A stretch of 64,000 nt of DNA from Calliphora vicina (taxonomy: Eukaryota; Arthropoda; Insecta; Diptera; Calliphoridae), in assembly GCF_958450345.1 (NCBI RefSeq), contig NC_088781.1:123888431-123952430 (forward strand), given 5' to 3'. How positions within the stretch are numbered: the stretch's first letter is position 1; each line of letters opens with the position of its first letter. The translations under genes were made by a program, and so were the position numbers. The notes under the pieces were generated by a model. It saw only the letters and a list, made by a program, of their open reading frames with translations. It made no database searches and had not been told where the DNA came from. Shown piece by piece: positions 11,500-22,609 of the stretch.

Positions 11500-13464
11500 A
11501 TACCCTCCACCACCATAAGTGGTGAATGAGGGTATATATAAGTTTGTCATTCCGTGTGTAACATTGAGAAATATTCATCTGAGACCCAACAAAGTATATA
11601 TATTATTGATCCTTATGAAATTCTAAGTCGATTGAGCTATGTCCGTCTGTCTGTCCGTCTGTCTGTCTGTCTGTCTGTGTAAAACACGCTCACGTCCAAA
11701 ATAGACAAACAAAATTGGTAAACTTGCAAGAAAAATGATTATTCTTCTCCTAAGCAGTTTGGTATTGAAAATCAGCAAAATCGGTTCCGTGGAACCAGAG
11801 TTATGAACAAAAATGTGAGACAACCTAAAAAAAAACATGATAATTTTAAAATTGTTTTTGTTATATGTGCAAATATGTCGCAGATAATACCATCAAATTT
11901 TGCACAAATTATTTTTATATTAAAAGGACTAACTCTGGTAAAAATTATAGTAATCGGTCCATGATTTCTTCTAGCCCCCATACAAATTTCTTCCCGAAAT
12001 ATAGTTCTATGGTCTGTAAATGCCTACCAAATTCAGTATCCACACAAAATTCAGGAAAAATAAGTTTTGTGCTTAAAAAAATCACAACACCAAATTTTTT
12101 GTAGATCGGCCCATATTTGACCATAACCCCCATATAAAGTTCAATTCCGAAAATCACTTAAATAAGCATAAATGTCTTATTAATATCGCTATTAAGTTTA
12201 AATTCGTCATAAATAGTCCCAATATCTGCCAAAATCGCTATACCTAATTCTACGAAGATCGGCCAATAATTGGTTATAGCTCCCATATAAGGACCACTTC
12301 CGAAAATAACATTAACCTATATAAATATCTGAAAAATATCAATATCAAAACAAAATTTTTTACAATTCTCTAATTTATATTTAGAAATCATACTACGGGA
12401 TTTTGTGAATATCGGTCCATATTTGACCATAGCTCCCATATAAGGTCCACTTCTGAAAATCAGTTAAGTACTCATAAATCTCTTATAAATAACATAAATC
12501 TCTCTCTAACAAAAATAATAAGTATATACATAGAAATTTCTGTGCCAAATTTTACGCAGATTGGCCGATAATTGGTCATAGCTCCCCTATAAGGCCCATT
12601 TCCGAAAAAGATATTAACCTTAATAAATATTTAAAACAAATCGATATTAAAATGAAATTAATAAATTTCATACAAATATATTTATCAGGTTGAAATTCGA
12701 AACAAATTTTTTCAATATATACAAAAATCGATGTACCAAATGTTACGATGATAGGCCCATAATTGCTCATAGCCTCCATATAAGAACCACTTCCAGAAAA
12801 CACATTAACCTTCACAAATATCCAAAATAATCTGTACTGAACCAAAATTTTACACCGATCAGTAATTTGTATCCAAGAATCGTACTACAAGATTTTTTAA
12901 ATATTGGTCCATAATTCGTCATAGCTCCCATATAAGGTCCACTCTTGTTAATGGCGTTGTTTATATGAAATTGTACAAAAATAGCACTCAAATACTTAGG
13001 CCCATAATAGGTCATAGGTTCCATATATTGAATCAAAATAGTACACAGATCAGTAATTTTTAAAATCATACTACTGAATTTTGTGAATATCGGTCCATAT
13101 TTGGCAACAGCTCCCATATAAATACATAAAAATTACGTTAAAATATTTGATGACAATCGACTCATAATAGGTCATATCTCCCATATAAGTCCCACAACCC
13201 AATATCTTGAAATTTGTCTAAATATATATACCCTTTTTTATAATCTGTTTCTTCAGTGACGAATTATCACTTGAGGTTCAAAAGGAAAAATGTTGATCCA
13301 AACGTATTAACTTATTATTAAGTATATAAATTGTTAAATTTCATATGTTCTAATAGGAATTTCAATTATAAATTGCTGAATTAGATCTGCGTAAACTAGT
13401 CTTACTAACAATTGTGGAGGGTATTTAAGATTCGGCACGACCGAATATAGTACTCTTACTTGTT
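11500..13464 (-). mobile_element. Mini-me/DINE-1-like repeat, type A, copy 1
   Basis: Contains TACCCTCCACCACC at the left, a TATATATAT block, the core CTTATGAAATTCTAAGTCGA, then about a dozen GTCY units at 11641-11690, and ends with ATTCGGCACGACCGAAT and CTTACTTGTT (13455-13464). Between 11960 and 13190 about ten degenerate copies of CATAGCTCCCATATAAGG recur, many at near 150-bp spacing, each preceded by a GATCGG-TCCATAAT type phrase. The several ORFs with GPYMGAMTNYGPI-like words are translations of this repeat. The inverted partner at 18094-20187 is roughly 90% alike where compared by eye. Confidence 0.7.
11641..11690 (+). repeat. (GTCY)n microsatellite core
   Basis: GTCCGTCTGTCTGTCCGTCT and further GTCT units, about a dozen tetranucleotides. 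It is the longest (GTCY) run of the type A, B and C repeats in the window. Confidence 0.85.
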
Positions 13465-15126
13465 TTTGGTTAATTTTGTATAACTTTATTGGATGCAGTA
13501 ATGAAAGAAATATTGTTTTCGACTTTATTATAAGAATTTTAAAATTTTGAATATTTGAAATTTTAACATATATTATATAAAAACAGGCTGTAAATTATAT
13601 AAAAACAGGCTGTAAATTATATAAAAACAGGCTGTATGTGTACTATTGTTTTTTTAATTTGTTCTCAATATTTGGCTTAGTCTTCTAAACCTTTCAAATC
13701 AGATGATTTGCAGCTCTTTATCTTCTAGCCTTACATCGTGTTTTTTAAATCACTTTCATGTATATCCCCGTACTTTCACTCTCATAGACATGCACGGGAG
13801 TAGTGGTTAAAATGCAAGCAAAAGGTAACAACATGATGTGCATGTTGGTTGCTTGGCTGACTGGCTGGTTGCTTGGGTATGTTTGTTCGACAAACAAACT
13901 CCCTCTGCCCTTTCCAACGGCACACCACTCCTCCACCAACCTATTAAGGACAAAACAAACGTCCTGTATGCAAATAGAAAAGAGAAAAAAAAAACACCAG
14001 CCATCCAAAGTGTATTCTTGTTTAAATATAAACATGTAGATTTGCAAATACACAAGTTTCGTATCCATGTGTTATGTATGTATGTATGATTGTATCTTGG
14101 TTTGTAGTTGGCATAAGGGAAACGGAAGTGGTACTTAACTAATGTGTTTGTTAAGTAACAGTGTATGAGTATTATGAGAATGAAGTGTTTTGTTTGTTGT
14201 AATTCCTTCATTCTTTTATATTTTTCTTATTTAACGTTATCGTCATTGTTGTTGTTGCTATTGCTGTTGCCACTGTTTGTTGTTGCTATTGCCGCTATTT
14301 GTCTTCTGTTGCTATTGCTACTGCTGTTGTTTTTCTTTCTTTATTTTTTCTTGTTAAAACAAACAAAAGTTTATAGGAAAATAAGTGGCTTTTAAAAGTT
14401 AAATGTTAAATAATATACCGCAAAGTATGCTAAACAAAAATTAAATATATAAGTAGCTATAAATAAGGGCTTTTTTGTTAAATAAAAATTAATTTGAAAA
14501 TTAAAAACAGGAATTGTTAAATATAATTTTATTTAGGAAATTCAAGAAAACTAATACTATTATGTGTTGTTTTTACAGGATGCACTTACGGTTACTTAAA
14601 CTGCAATTAATTTTTTAATTTGAAATCTATACAAAACTCTATAAGAAAATACGCTCCTGTTGGCGTGGCGGAGTTTAAAGTGCATTCCAGTTTACCAAGT
14701 GTTCAAATTACTTTTACAGACAAACTAATTTGAGCCAGACTAATTAATTTAATTTTTATTGATTAAAAAAACACAAAATATTCGCAACAAAAGGAAAAAT
14801 AAGTATTTTTGAAGTTGAAAATAGATTGCGTAATTTTTTTTTCTATGGGTCACTTTGAAATTCGCTCAAAAATGTACTAATTTAAACTATTGCTTTATAT
14901 TAAGTACGTGCCAAAATCCACTTTGAATTCCAATACTAAATTATTCATTAAAGTTAGCGATATAAGTTTTCTTCTGAAAAATAAATAAAATTTAAAAAAC
15001 AATATTGATTTTAGAGTTTCCTACAATTTTGTGGATTATGATAATTAATCAAATGGGGACGTTTCTCGAATCGGATAGATTACAGGATATTAATCAAACT
15101 TCGTACATACTTATGAAATGCAACAA
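13465..15126. other. Gene-free stretch with short tandem repeats
   Basis: No supported gene. It holds a three-copy 22-bp repeat (13571-13640) and a GTT/GCT trinucleotide-rich patch (about 14245-14335). The ORFs on both strands at 13745-14211 overlap and look like chance; the one at 14165-14395 is poly-Leu from the trinucleotide patch. Confidence 0.5.
13571..13640 (+). repeat. Three copies of a 22-bp unit
   Basis: The unit ATTATATAAAAACAGGCTGT, with a GTAA spacer, is repeated three times almost exactly. Each has a TATAAAA word. Confidence 0.85.
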
Positions 15127-15128
15127 AA

Positions 15129-15478
15129 TATATGGGGCATTTCATGTCAAGTGAACCAACTTTTGAAATCGATGTCTTCCGATCGGGATGAAATTTGCAC
15201 CAAGGTTAGCTCTATTGGATAGTAACTCAGACACAATTTTTCAACAACATCGGTCGAGAACTCTCTGAGTTATAGGGGGTAAAATTTTGACAATTTGGTC
15301 AAACAGGGGTTTTTTCTTATCCATGTAACTTATTACCTATTGTTCTTAGCAAAATGTGTCCCAAATAGTATAGATAGCTATTTCTTCGATCTTTCGAAAA
15401 AAAATATTTAAAAAAAAAATAAAAAATTTTTAATATTTTTTTTCCGAAATCAAAAACTTTTTTGACTTTTTTTTTAAA

Positions 15479-15509
<31 letters not shown>

Positions 15510-17352
15510 CTTAAAATATAGTTTAGATATTTTCCTTGAACACCTACTTGGTCGCTTAGTGGGATGCGAGTGGGATATCTATCAAAATAAATATTTTGTA
15601 ACTCAAAACATAAAATTTTTGACTTTTTTTGCAAAATCAAAAACTTTGTTGACTTTTTTTTTTCAAAATGTACCCTTTTTTAATCTTTTTTTTTAGGTCA
15701 AACAAAAGCTTAGATATTATCCTTGAAGACCCTTTTGGTCGCTTAGTGGGATGCGAGTGGGATATCTATCAAAATAAATATTTTTTAACTCAAGACTTAC
15801 AATTTTTGACTTTTTTTTTTGCAAATACGATTTTTTTTCCAAATGGGCCCTTTTTTTAAAATTTTTTTTGTAGTCAAAAGAAAGCTTAGGTCCATTCCTT
15901 TAAGATATTTTTAGTCCCTTAGTGGGATGCGAGTGGGATATCTATCAAAATAAATATTTTGTAACGCAAGACATACAATTTTTTAATTTTTTTTTGCAAA
16001 ATCAAAATTTTTTTCCAATATGGGCCCTTTTTTAATTTTTTTTTTTGCTCAAAAGAAAGCCTAGGTCCATTCCTTTAAGATAGTTTTAGTCCCTTAGTGG
16101 GATGCGAGTGGGATATCTATCAAAATAAATGTTTTAACACAAAAATTGTATGTCTTGAGTTACAAAACATTTATTTTGATATATATCCCACTCGCATCCC
16201 ACTAAGCGATCAAAACCATCTTAAAGGAATAGGCCTAAGCTTTCTTTATAGCAAAAAAAAAATTACAAAAAGGGCCCATTTTAAAAAAAAGTCAAAAAAG
16301 TTTTTGATTTTGCCAAAAAATCAAAAATTGTATATCTTGAGTTACAAAATATTTATTTTGATAGATATCCCACTCGTATCCCACTAAGGGACCTAAAATA
16401 TCTTAAAGGAATGGACCTAAGCTTTCTTTTGACTAAAAAAAAATTTTTAAAAAAGGGCCCATTTTGAAAAAAAATTCGAATTTGCAAAAAAAAAGTCAAT
16501 AATTGAATGTCTTGAGTTACAACATTTTTATTTTAATAGATATCCTACTCACATCTTCCTAAGTGACAAAATAGGTCTTAAAGGAAAAGACCTAAGCTTT
16601 CTTTTGACTACAAAAAAAATTTTAAAAAAAGGGCCCATTTGGAAAAAAAATCGTATTTGCAAAAAAAAAAGTCAAAAATTGTAAGTCTTGAGTTAAAAAA
16701 TATTTATTTTGATAGATATCCCACTCGCATCCCACTAAGCGACCAAAAGGGTCTTCAAGGATAATATCTAAGCTTTTGTTTGACCTAAAAAAAAAGATTA
16801 AAAAAGGGTACATTTTGAAAAAAAAAAGTCAACAAAGTTTTTGATTTTGCAAAAAAAGTCAAAAATTTTATGTTTTGAGTTACAAAATATTTATTTTGAT
16901 AGATATCCCACTCGCATCCCACTAAGCGACCAAGTAGGTGTTCAAGGAAAATATCTAAACTTTATTTTAAGAAAAAAAAAAAAAAAAAAGAGAAAAAATT
17001 TTAAAAAAAAGTCAAAAAAGTTTTTGATTTCGGAAAAAAAATATTAAAAATTTTTTATTTTTTTGTTTAAATATTTTTTTTCGAAAGATCGAAGAAATAG
17101 CTATCTATACTATTTGGGACACATTTTGCTAAGAACAATAGGTAATAAGTTACATGGATAAGAAAAAACCCCTGTTTGACCAAATTGTCAAAATTTTACC
17201 CCCTATAACTCAGAGAGTTCTCGACCGATGTTGTTGAAAAATTGTGTCTGAGTTACTATCCAATAGAGCTAACCTTGGTGCAAATTTCATCCCGATCGGA
17301 AGACATCGATTTCAAAAGTTGGTTCACTTGACATGAAATTCCCCATATATAT
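15129..17352. repeat. 2.2-kb palindrome with internal tandem units
   Basis: The outer arm reads TGGGGCATTTCATGTCAAG at 15133 and its inverse ends at 17348 (CTTGACATGAAATTCCCC). Corresponding words sum to about 32481, so the axis is near 16240 with arms of about 1.1 kb. The same 63-codon frame appears at 15668-15859 (+) and 16622-16813 (-), identical at the protein level. Inside each arm a unit of about 180 bp with TTAGTGGGATGCGAGTGGG and ATATCTATCAAAATAAATAT is repeated four times or so. The outer 250 bp hold GATCGGGATGAAATTTGCAC and GAGAACTCTCTGAGTTATAG. It resembles a foldback transposon; no coding gene. Confidence 0.9.
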
Positions 17353-17839
17353 GATTTTTTCATATACGTGATTTTTTCACATTATTATTTAGTAATACAA
17401 AAAAGCCTTTACTATAATATACATTTACTATAATAAATCCAAAACGACATAAAAAAAACTACAAGAGAAAAGCATTATTTAATGCAAAATATTATTGGCT
17501 TGCCAAAAAAAAAAGTTTCTGTTATCATGAGTTCAATTTGCGAAGCTATCTTTTGTCAAATTGCGGCAACATAACAGAAATTTCCGATATGGAACATTGT
17601 CAATTATCAGCATTTAGAAATACTTTGGCAATCCATTTTAATAATTGATAAACTAATTATAATAAGCTAATGATATGTATAATGTTTTTATATTTTACTC
17701 TAGTAGTTACCATATGGTAATCGTGGGTCGCCTAGGCTACATGTTTTTTTCAGGTTTCATATGATTGCCTAAGCTTTTTTGGTATATTTATCTAATTCTT
17801 ATATTCATTTATAGTTTGTTGGCATTTAATAAATTTTAC

Positions 17840-18085
17840 GGCTTTCAGAGGTTTATCGTTACAACAAATGCTTGATTATATTTAAGATCAAGATGAAACT
17901 GATGATGAAAATCAACTAACTGATATACAGACTGCCATTTACATGGGGCCTGCTGTAGATGGCAACATATCTGGCGAAGGTGATGCTTAAGATGAATGTG
18001 GGGAATTTTGGTTTCACTTTGATAACCTGCTTACCAGTTACAGGAGCAATCATCGAAAATCGTATTCAAGCTAGCTGTCCACTAG
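17840..18085 (+). pseudogene. piggyBac transposase relic, N-terminal piece
   Basis: The plus strand reads RGLSLQQMLDYI, a stop, then DQDETDDENQLTDIQTAIYM, GPAVDGNISGEGDA and DNLL. The basic LSLQ start followed by an acidic stretch and a DGNIS-EGD segment is the usual N-terminus of piggyBac-like transposases. It ends where the type A repeat begins (18094). The next piece of the same gene is at 20880-21200. Confidence 0.55.
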
Positions 18086-18093
18086 TATATAAA

Positions 18094-20187
18094 AACAAGT
18101 AAGAGTACTATATTCGGCCGAGCCAAATCTTAGATACCCTCCACCTAAATATGATGGTATAACAACTGAAATAATATAACAATTGTTAGAAAGACTAGTT
18201 TACGCAGAACATATTTTATTTCAAATGTACAAAAATTGTATCTAATTCAGCAATTTATAACTGAAATTCCTATTAGAACGTATGAAATTTAACTATTTAT
18301 TTACTTAATAATTAGTTAATACGTTTGGATCAACATTTTTCCCTTTTAACATCAAGTGAAGAAACAGAGTATAAAAAAAGAGTATACAAATATATTTAGA
18401 CAAATTTCAAAATATTAGGTTATGGGACTTATGTGGGAGCTATGACCTATTATGATTCGATTGTCATAAAATATTTTAACGTGATTTTTATGTATTTATA
18501 TTGGAGCTGTGGCCAATTATGGACCAATATTCACAAAATTCAGTATTATGATTTTTGAATACAAATTACTGATCTGTGTACTATTTTGGTTCAATATATA
18601 GATGCTATGACCTATTATGGTCCTAAATATTTGAGGGCCATTTTTGTAGAATTTCATATAAACAACGCTATTAGCAAGAGTTGACCTTATATGGGAGCTA
18701 TGCCGAATTATGGACCAATATTTAAAAAATCTTGTAGTACGATTCTTGGATACAAATTACTGGTCGGTGTAAAATTTTGGTTCAGTATAGATTTTTTTGG
18801 ATATTAGTGCAGGTTAATGAGTTTTCCTGAAGTGGTTCTTATATGGAGGCTATGACAAATTATGGGCCTATCATCATAAAATTTTGTATATATTGAATAA
18901 ATTAGTTTCGAATTTCAATCTGATAGCTATATTTGTAAGAAATTTATGAGGATTTTAGTGATTTTCGGGAGTGGACCTTATATGGGAGCTATGGTTAAAT
19001 ATGGACCGATATTCACAAAATCCGTAAGTATGATTACTGGATACAAATTACTGATCTGTGCGTAATTTAATTTTGATATCGATATGTTTTAAATATTTTT
19101 TAAGGTTAATATCTTTTTCGGAAATGGGCCTTATAGGGGAGCTATGACCAATTATCGGCCAATCTGCATACAATTTGGTACTGTGATATCCATGTATATG
19201 AGTTTTATTTTTGATTATAAAATAACTTTATCATGCTAAAATTCGAGATTTATGATACTTAACTGATTTTTGGAAGTGGACCTTATATGGGAGCTATGGT
19301 AAAATATGTACCGATATTCACAAAATCCTGTAGTATGATTTTTAAATATAAATTACGGATCTGTGTGAAATTTTGTTTTGATATTGATATTTTTTAGATA
19401 TTTATGAATGTTATTGTGTTTTTCGGAAGTGGTCCTTATATGGGAGCTATAACCAATTATAGGCCGATCTTCATAGAATTAGGTACAGCCATTTTGGTGT
19501 ATATGGGGATTATTTATGTCGAATTTCAACTTGATAGCAACATTTATAAGTCATTTATGCTTATTTAAGAGATTTTCGGAAGTGTACTTTATATGGGGGC
19601 TATGGTCAAATATAGGCCGATTCACGAAAAATATTGTAATATAATTTTTTTTTACCACGAAAATTATTTTTGCTGAATTTTTTATGGATATTCCTATTCT
19701 GTAGTAGGCATTTATAGACCATAGAACCATATTTCGGGAAGATATTGGTGTGGGGGCTAGGAGAAATCATGGACCGATTCTTATAATTTTCACCAGAGTT
19801 ACTCCTTTTATCATAAAAGTAACGAGTGCAAAATTTTATGATATTAGCTGTAATATATTTACAAATATGACCAAAAATATGGGAAAATTATCAATTTTTT
19901 TTTTAGGTTGTTTCACATTTTAATTCATAACTTTGGTTCCACTGCCTGCTTAGGACAACAATAAACATTTTTCTTGCAACTCTACTAAGTTTGTTTGCGT
20001 ATTTTGGACGTGAGCGTGTTTTACACAGACGGACAGACAGACGGACATGGCTCAATCGACTTAGAATTTCATAAGGATCAATAATATATATACTTTGTTG
20101 GGTCTCAGATGAATATTTCTCAATGTTATACACGGAATGACAAACTTATATATACCCTCATTCACCACTTGTGGTGGTGGAGGGTAT
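18094..20187 (+). mobile_element. Mini-me/DINE-1-like repeat, type A, copy 2
   Basis: Starts AACAAGTAAGAGTAC with the hairpin-like TTCGGCCGAGCC, runs through the degenerate TATGGGAGCTATG repeats, a GACA/GACG run (complement of GTCY) near 20025-20050 and the TA block, and ends GGTGGTGGAGGGTAT at 20187. It is inverted relative to copy 1 at 11500-13464. It abuts type B copy 2 exactly at AACAAGTAAG (20188). Together the pair lies inside a piggyBac relic. Confidence 0.75.
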
Positions 20188-20733
20188 AACAAGTAAGAGA
20201 GCTATATTCGGCTGTGCCGAATCGTATATACCCTTCACCTTCAAAATTAAGATTTTAAATATTTTTTGGTAAACAAATTTTAATTTTTTTTCCAAATTTT
20301 TTTTTAAATTTTTTGGAAACATTTTTTTCGAATTGTTATTTATTTTTTTTTAAATTTTAAAAAAAATTATTTGTTTTTCCAATTTTTTTTCTTGTGAAAA
20401 AAAAAATTAGTGTTAAAAATGTTTGTCCTTTGAAATATCTATCATTAGATATCCATATTGTCTATATTAATGTCTTAGTAATCCAGATATAGGTCAAAAA
20501 TCGAGGTTGTCCTGGTTTTTCCTCATATCTCAGCCATTTGTGGACCGATTTTGCTGATTTTAAATAGCAAACTTCTAGAAAGCATGTCTGACAGAATTAT
20601 TGAAGATTTGGATCCCGAAGATATCTGGGGTCTTCAGAAAATTGATTTCAACAGACAGACAGACAGACGAACATGGCTTAATCGACTCCGCTATCTATAA
20701 GGATTCTGAATATACATACATAATTTATAGGGT
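20188..20733 (+). mobile_element. Mini-me/DINE-1-like repeat, type B, copy 2
   Basis: Starts AACAAGTAAGAGAGCTATAT with the hairpin ATTCGGCTGTGCCGAAT, then a poly-T/A region and ACAGACAGACAGACGAACAT near 20655 (complement of GTCY) followed by CGACTCCGCTATCTATAAGG and a TA block. The right edge near 20733 is inferred from the loss of match to other copies. Confidence 0.65.
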
Positions 20734-20879
20734 CGGAAAATTATTATGTGGAATTTTACTTTTTCAAAAGTACATCTGAAAATTTCATTTGCATCATGAG
20801 TGCTTATTTTGACAACAAATATTTTTTTTAACCATACAGTTAATATCAAATACACACGTAGACTGTTGACAAGGTACCC

Positions 20880-21200
20880 TGTGTGTGTTTGTTATATAAA
20901 ATTGTACTGATAAAGAAATATTTGATGAATTTTTTTCAGAAAATATAAAAGATGAGATCCTGAGACACAGTAAACAAAATGGGCATTGAAATAGCATTCG
21001 ATTTTAATCGGAATCTAATGAATCTAGATTGAAATCTCAACCATTTCGTTTGATTTTAATGAAAGAACTTGATGGCTTTTTTATTCAAAGCATCATTAGG
21101 TCGCGATAGATTTCAGCAAATACTACGCGTAATACGTTTCGATAATACGTTTACAAGATCAACTGTTTCAAATTTATCAAGCGAAATGCTGTTAACTTAG
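20880..21200 (+). pseudogene. piggyBac transposase relic, middle piece
   Basis: Reads FFSENIKDEILRHSKQNG near 20930 and SLGRDRFQQILRVIRFDNTF followed by TRSTVSNLSSEM near 21090-21190. The (S/R)xxRFQQILRxIRFDN block leading to a TR is a recognised early segment of the piggyBac DDE domain. It continues the N-terminal piece at 17840-18085 across the inserted type A and B repeats. Stops and a frameshift between the two blocks. Confidence 0.65.
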
Positions 21201-21204
21201 ACTT

Positions 21205-21533
21205 CCATACTAAAACGATTTTGTTTTCATCTTTTGTCCGATCTGTATTGGAATACGCTTCATTTATTTAGAGTCCAAATGCTTGTACACATATTAATCG
21301 TCTTGAATAGATCCAAATTTAATTTCTAAAATTTGTATTTTCTTCTTTAAATTTTTCAACTCCTTTTTCAACTTTCTTCCTATGAAAACAGATGTATCTG
21401 GATTTCAATGCAGTCCTTAGAAATTAGAAAAAATATTTCTTCTTTATTATTCCTTATGGAGTACCATTGACTGCCCTGATCTAATAAAAATGTGACAGTA
21501 GATTAAACTCAGAACCAGATTCACTTAATATAT
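21205..21533 (+). pseudogene. LINE reverse transcriptase C-terminal fragment
   Basis: Reads LDFHTKTILFSSFVRSVLEY then ASFI, SPNACTHINRLE and, after stops and frame changes, PYGVPLTALI and LNSEPDSLNI. The VRSVLEYAS...SPNA..HINRLE order matches the post-RT region of Jockey/I-type LINEs (usually V-LEYAS-VW-P-Y--HI-RLE). It is cut by the solo LTR at 21534. Dead. Confidence 0.55.
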
Positions 21534-21973
21534 TGTTACGTTTTAACCTTTTCAAAACGTTTGGTTTATTTCCTTTAAATATACCGGATACTTTTGATTG
21601 CAAATAAAAGCCGTTTAGTAGTTTGAAAATTGTAACAACTCTTCATTTATTTAAAATGTACAACAGAATCAAATAGTCACTCAATGTTTTTTTATGCACG
21701 TTTATAAATTCGCAGAAATACAGACACACTTTATAATGCACACGAATTCTCTTGAAAAACACAGCTCACTTTAAGGCACTCAGTTGGTGTTTCTTCAAAT
21801 AGCGTATCTGATAAACTCCTTTCTGCGTTCTCATGCGGTAAGCTGCCGACTCCGATTTTTATTAAACTTGTCTAGAACGCAGTGTTACCAGCACTGTTAT
21901 TTGAGAGCATTATGCTACTTTTAAATCAGCCCTTAAAATCGTTATATTTGAATTCAAGTACAATTTCGTAACA
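21534..21973 (-). mobile_element. Solo LTR, gypsy-type, copy 1
   Basis: Starts TGTTACG and ends CGTAACA, flanked by ATAT on both sides (21530-21533 and 21974-21977). The internal phrase ACCGGATACTTTTGATTGCA recurs in the LTRs at 26741-27659 and 38223-38749. No internal retrotransposon genes flank it, so it is a solo LTR from recombination. Orientation is inferred from the TATA box in the related copy at 26741. Confidence 0.8.
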
Positions 21974-22185
21974 ATATATTCCTTCAAAGCCAGTTAGATG
22001 CGGAATTCAAATACTTTGGTTGTATAGCACAGCCAATAGCTATACTTTGAATTATACCGAATTATTTGGTATTAAATTTTACTAAAATATCAATTTTCCA
22101 GTCAGGGTTTTCACCAATATCAAATAATTATTAAAAAAAGCATATATTTACTCTTCACGAACTCAACAAACCTTGCCTTCTTTGA

Positions 22186-22260
22186 AAAATTGTAATATAG
22201 TTCCCGAGATATCGAAATATTTAAAAACAAAAAAGTTTCTTAATCACTGTGCGACAGGTA
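22186..22260 (+). repeat. Short repeat shared with 40.7 kb
   Basis: ATAGTTCCCGAGATATCGAA followed by AAAAAAGTTTCTTAATCACTGTGCG matches 40694-40756. Probably the end of an unnamed transposable element. Confidence 0.55.
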
Positions 22261-22329
22261 AATGCCGGAGAAAATATCGTTCTAGATAAATAATCTGGAA
22301 TAAATATAACAACAAGCTACAAGTTAGAA

Positions 22330-22602
22330 GAATAATTGTCTTCGATATTGTGTAATCTCAAGCTTGGATCGAAGCTACGACGATCTCGTCGTGGATGTTT
22401 GACGTCAATTAGGGTTGCGTTGGCAAATAAAAATTTTAACCTCCAGGAAGCTATAGAGCTTATGACAAATAATATTATCACTAATGTAATTTGCCAGAAT
22501 GCTGCAGGCCCATTGGATACAACTGCAGGAGATAAAACTGAACGGTTGCCAATGAAGAGTCGCTGTTACCTTTGCGTGACTTTTGATCCAAAATCTGATT
22601 GA
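22330..22602 (+). pseudogene. Possible piggyBac transposase relic, C-terminal piece
   Basis: An open frame of 88 codons, with SKLRRSRRGCLTS and near its end MKSRCYLCVTFDPKSD. A basic linker and a Cys-x2-Cys motif near the C-terminus suit the end of a piggyBac-like transposase, and it lies downstream of the two other piggyBac pieces on the same strand. The Cys-rich tail is short and I cannot align it securely, so this is a tentative placement. Confidence 0.4.
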
Positions 22603-22609
22603 AAAAAAA

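Noticed and set aside
11623..13117. Several ORFs with repeated GPYMGAMTNYGPI words suggesting a repeat protein
   Set aside because: They fall in different frames of a diverged tandem DNA repeat inside a mini-me-like element and the same words occur in every copy of it.
14165..14395. 76-codon ORF with poly-Leu, like a membrane protein
   Set aside because: Leu run is a frame of a GTT/GCT trinucleotide repeat; no other support.
15317..15640. ORFs of 107 and 68 codons on the palindrome's arms
   Set aside because: They mirror each other and are poly-Lys/Phe products of poly-A/T; the palindrome explains them.
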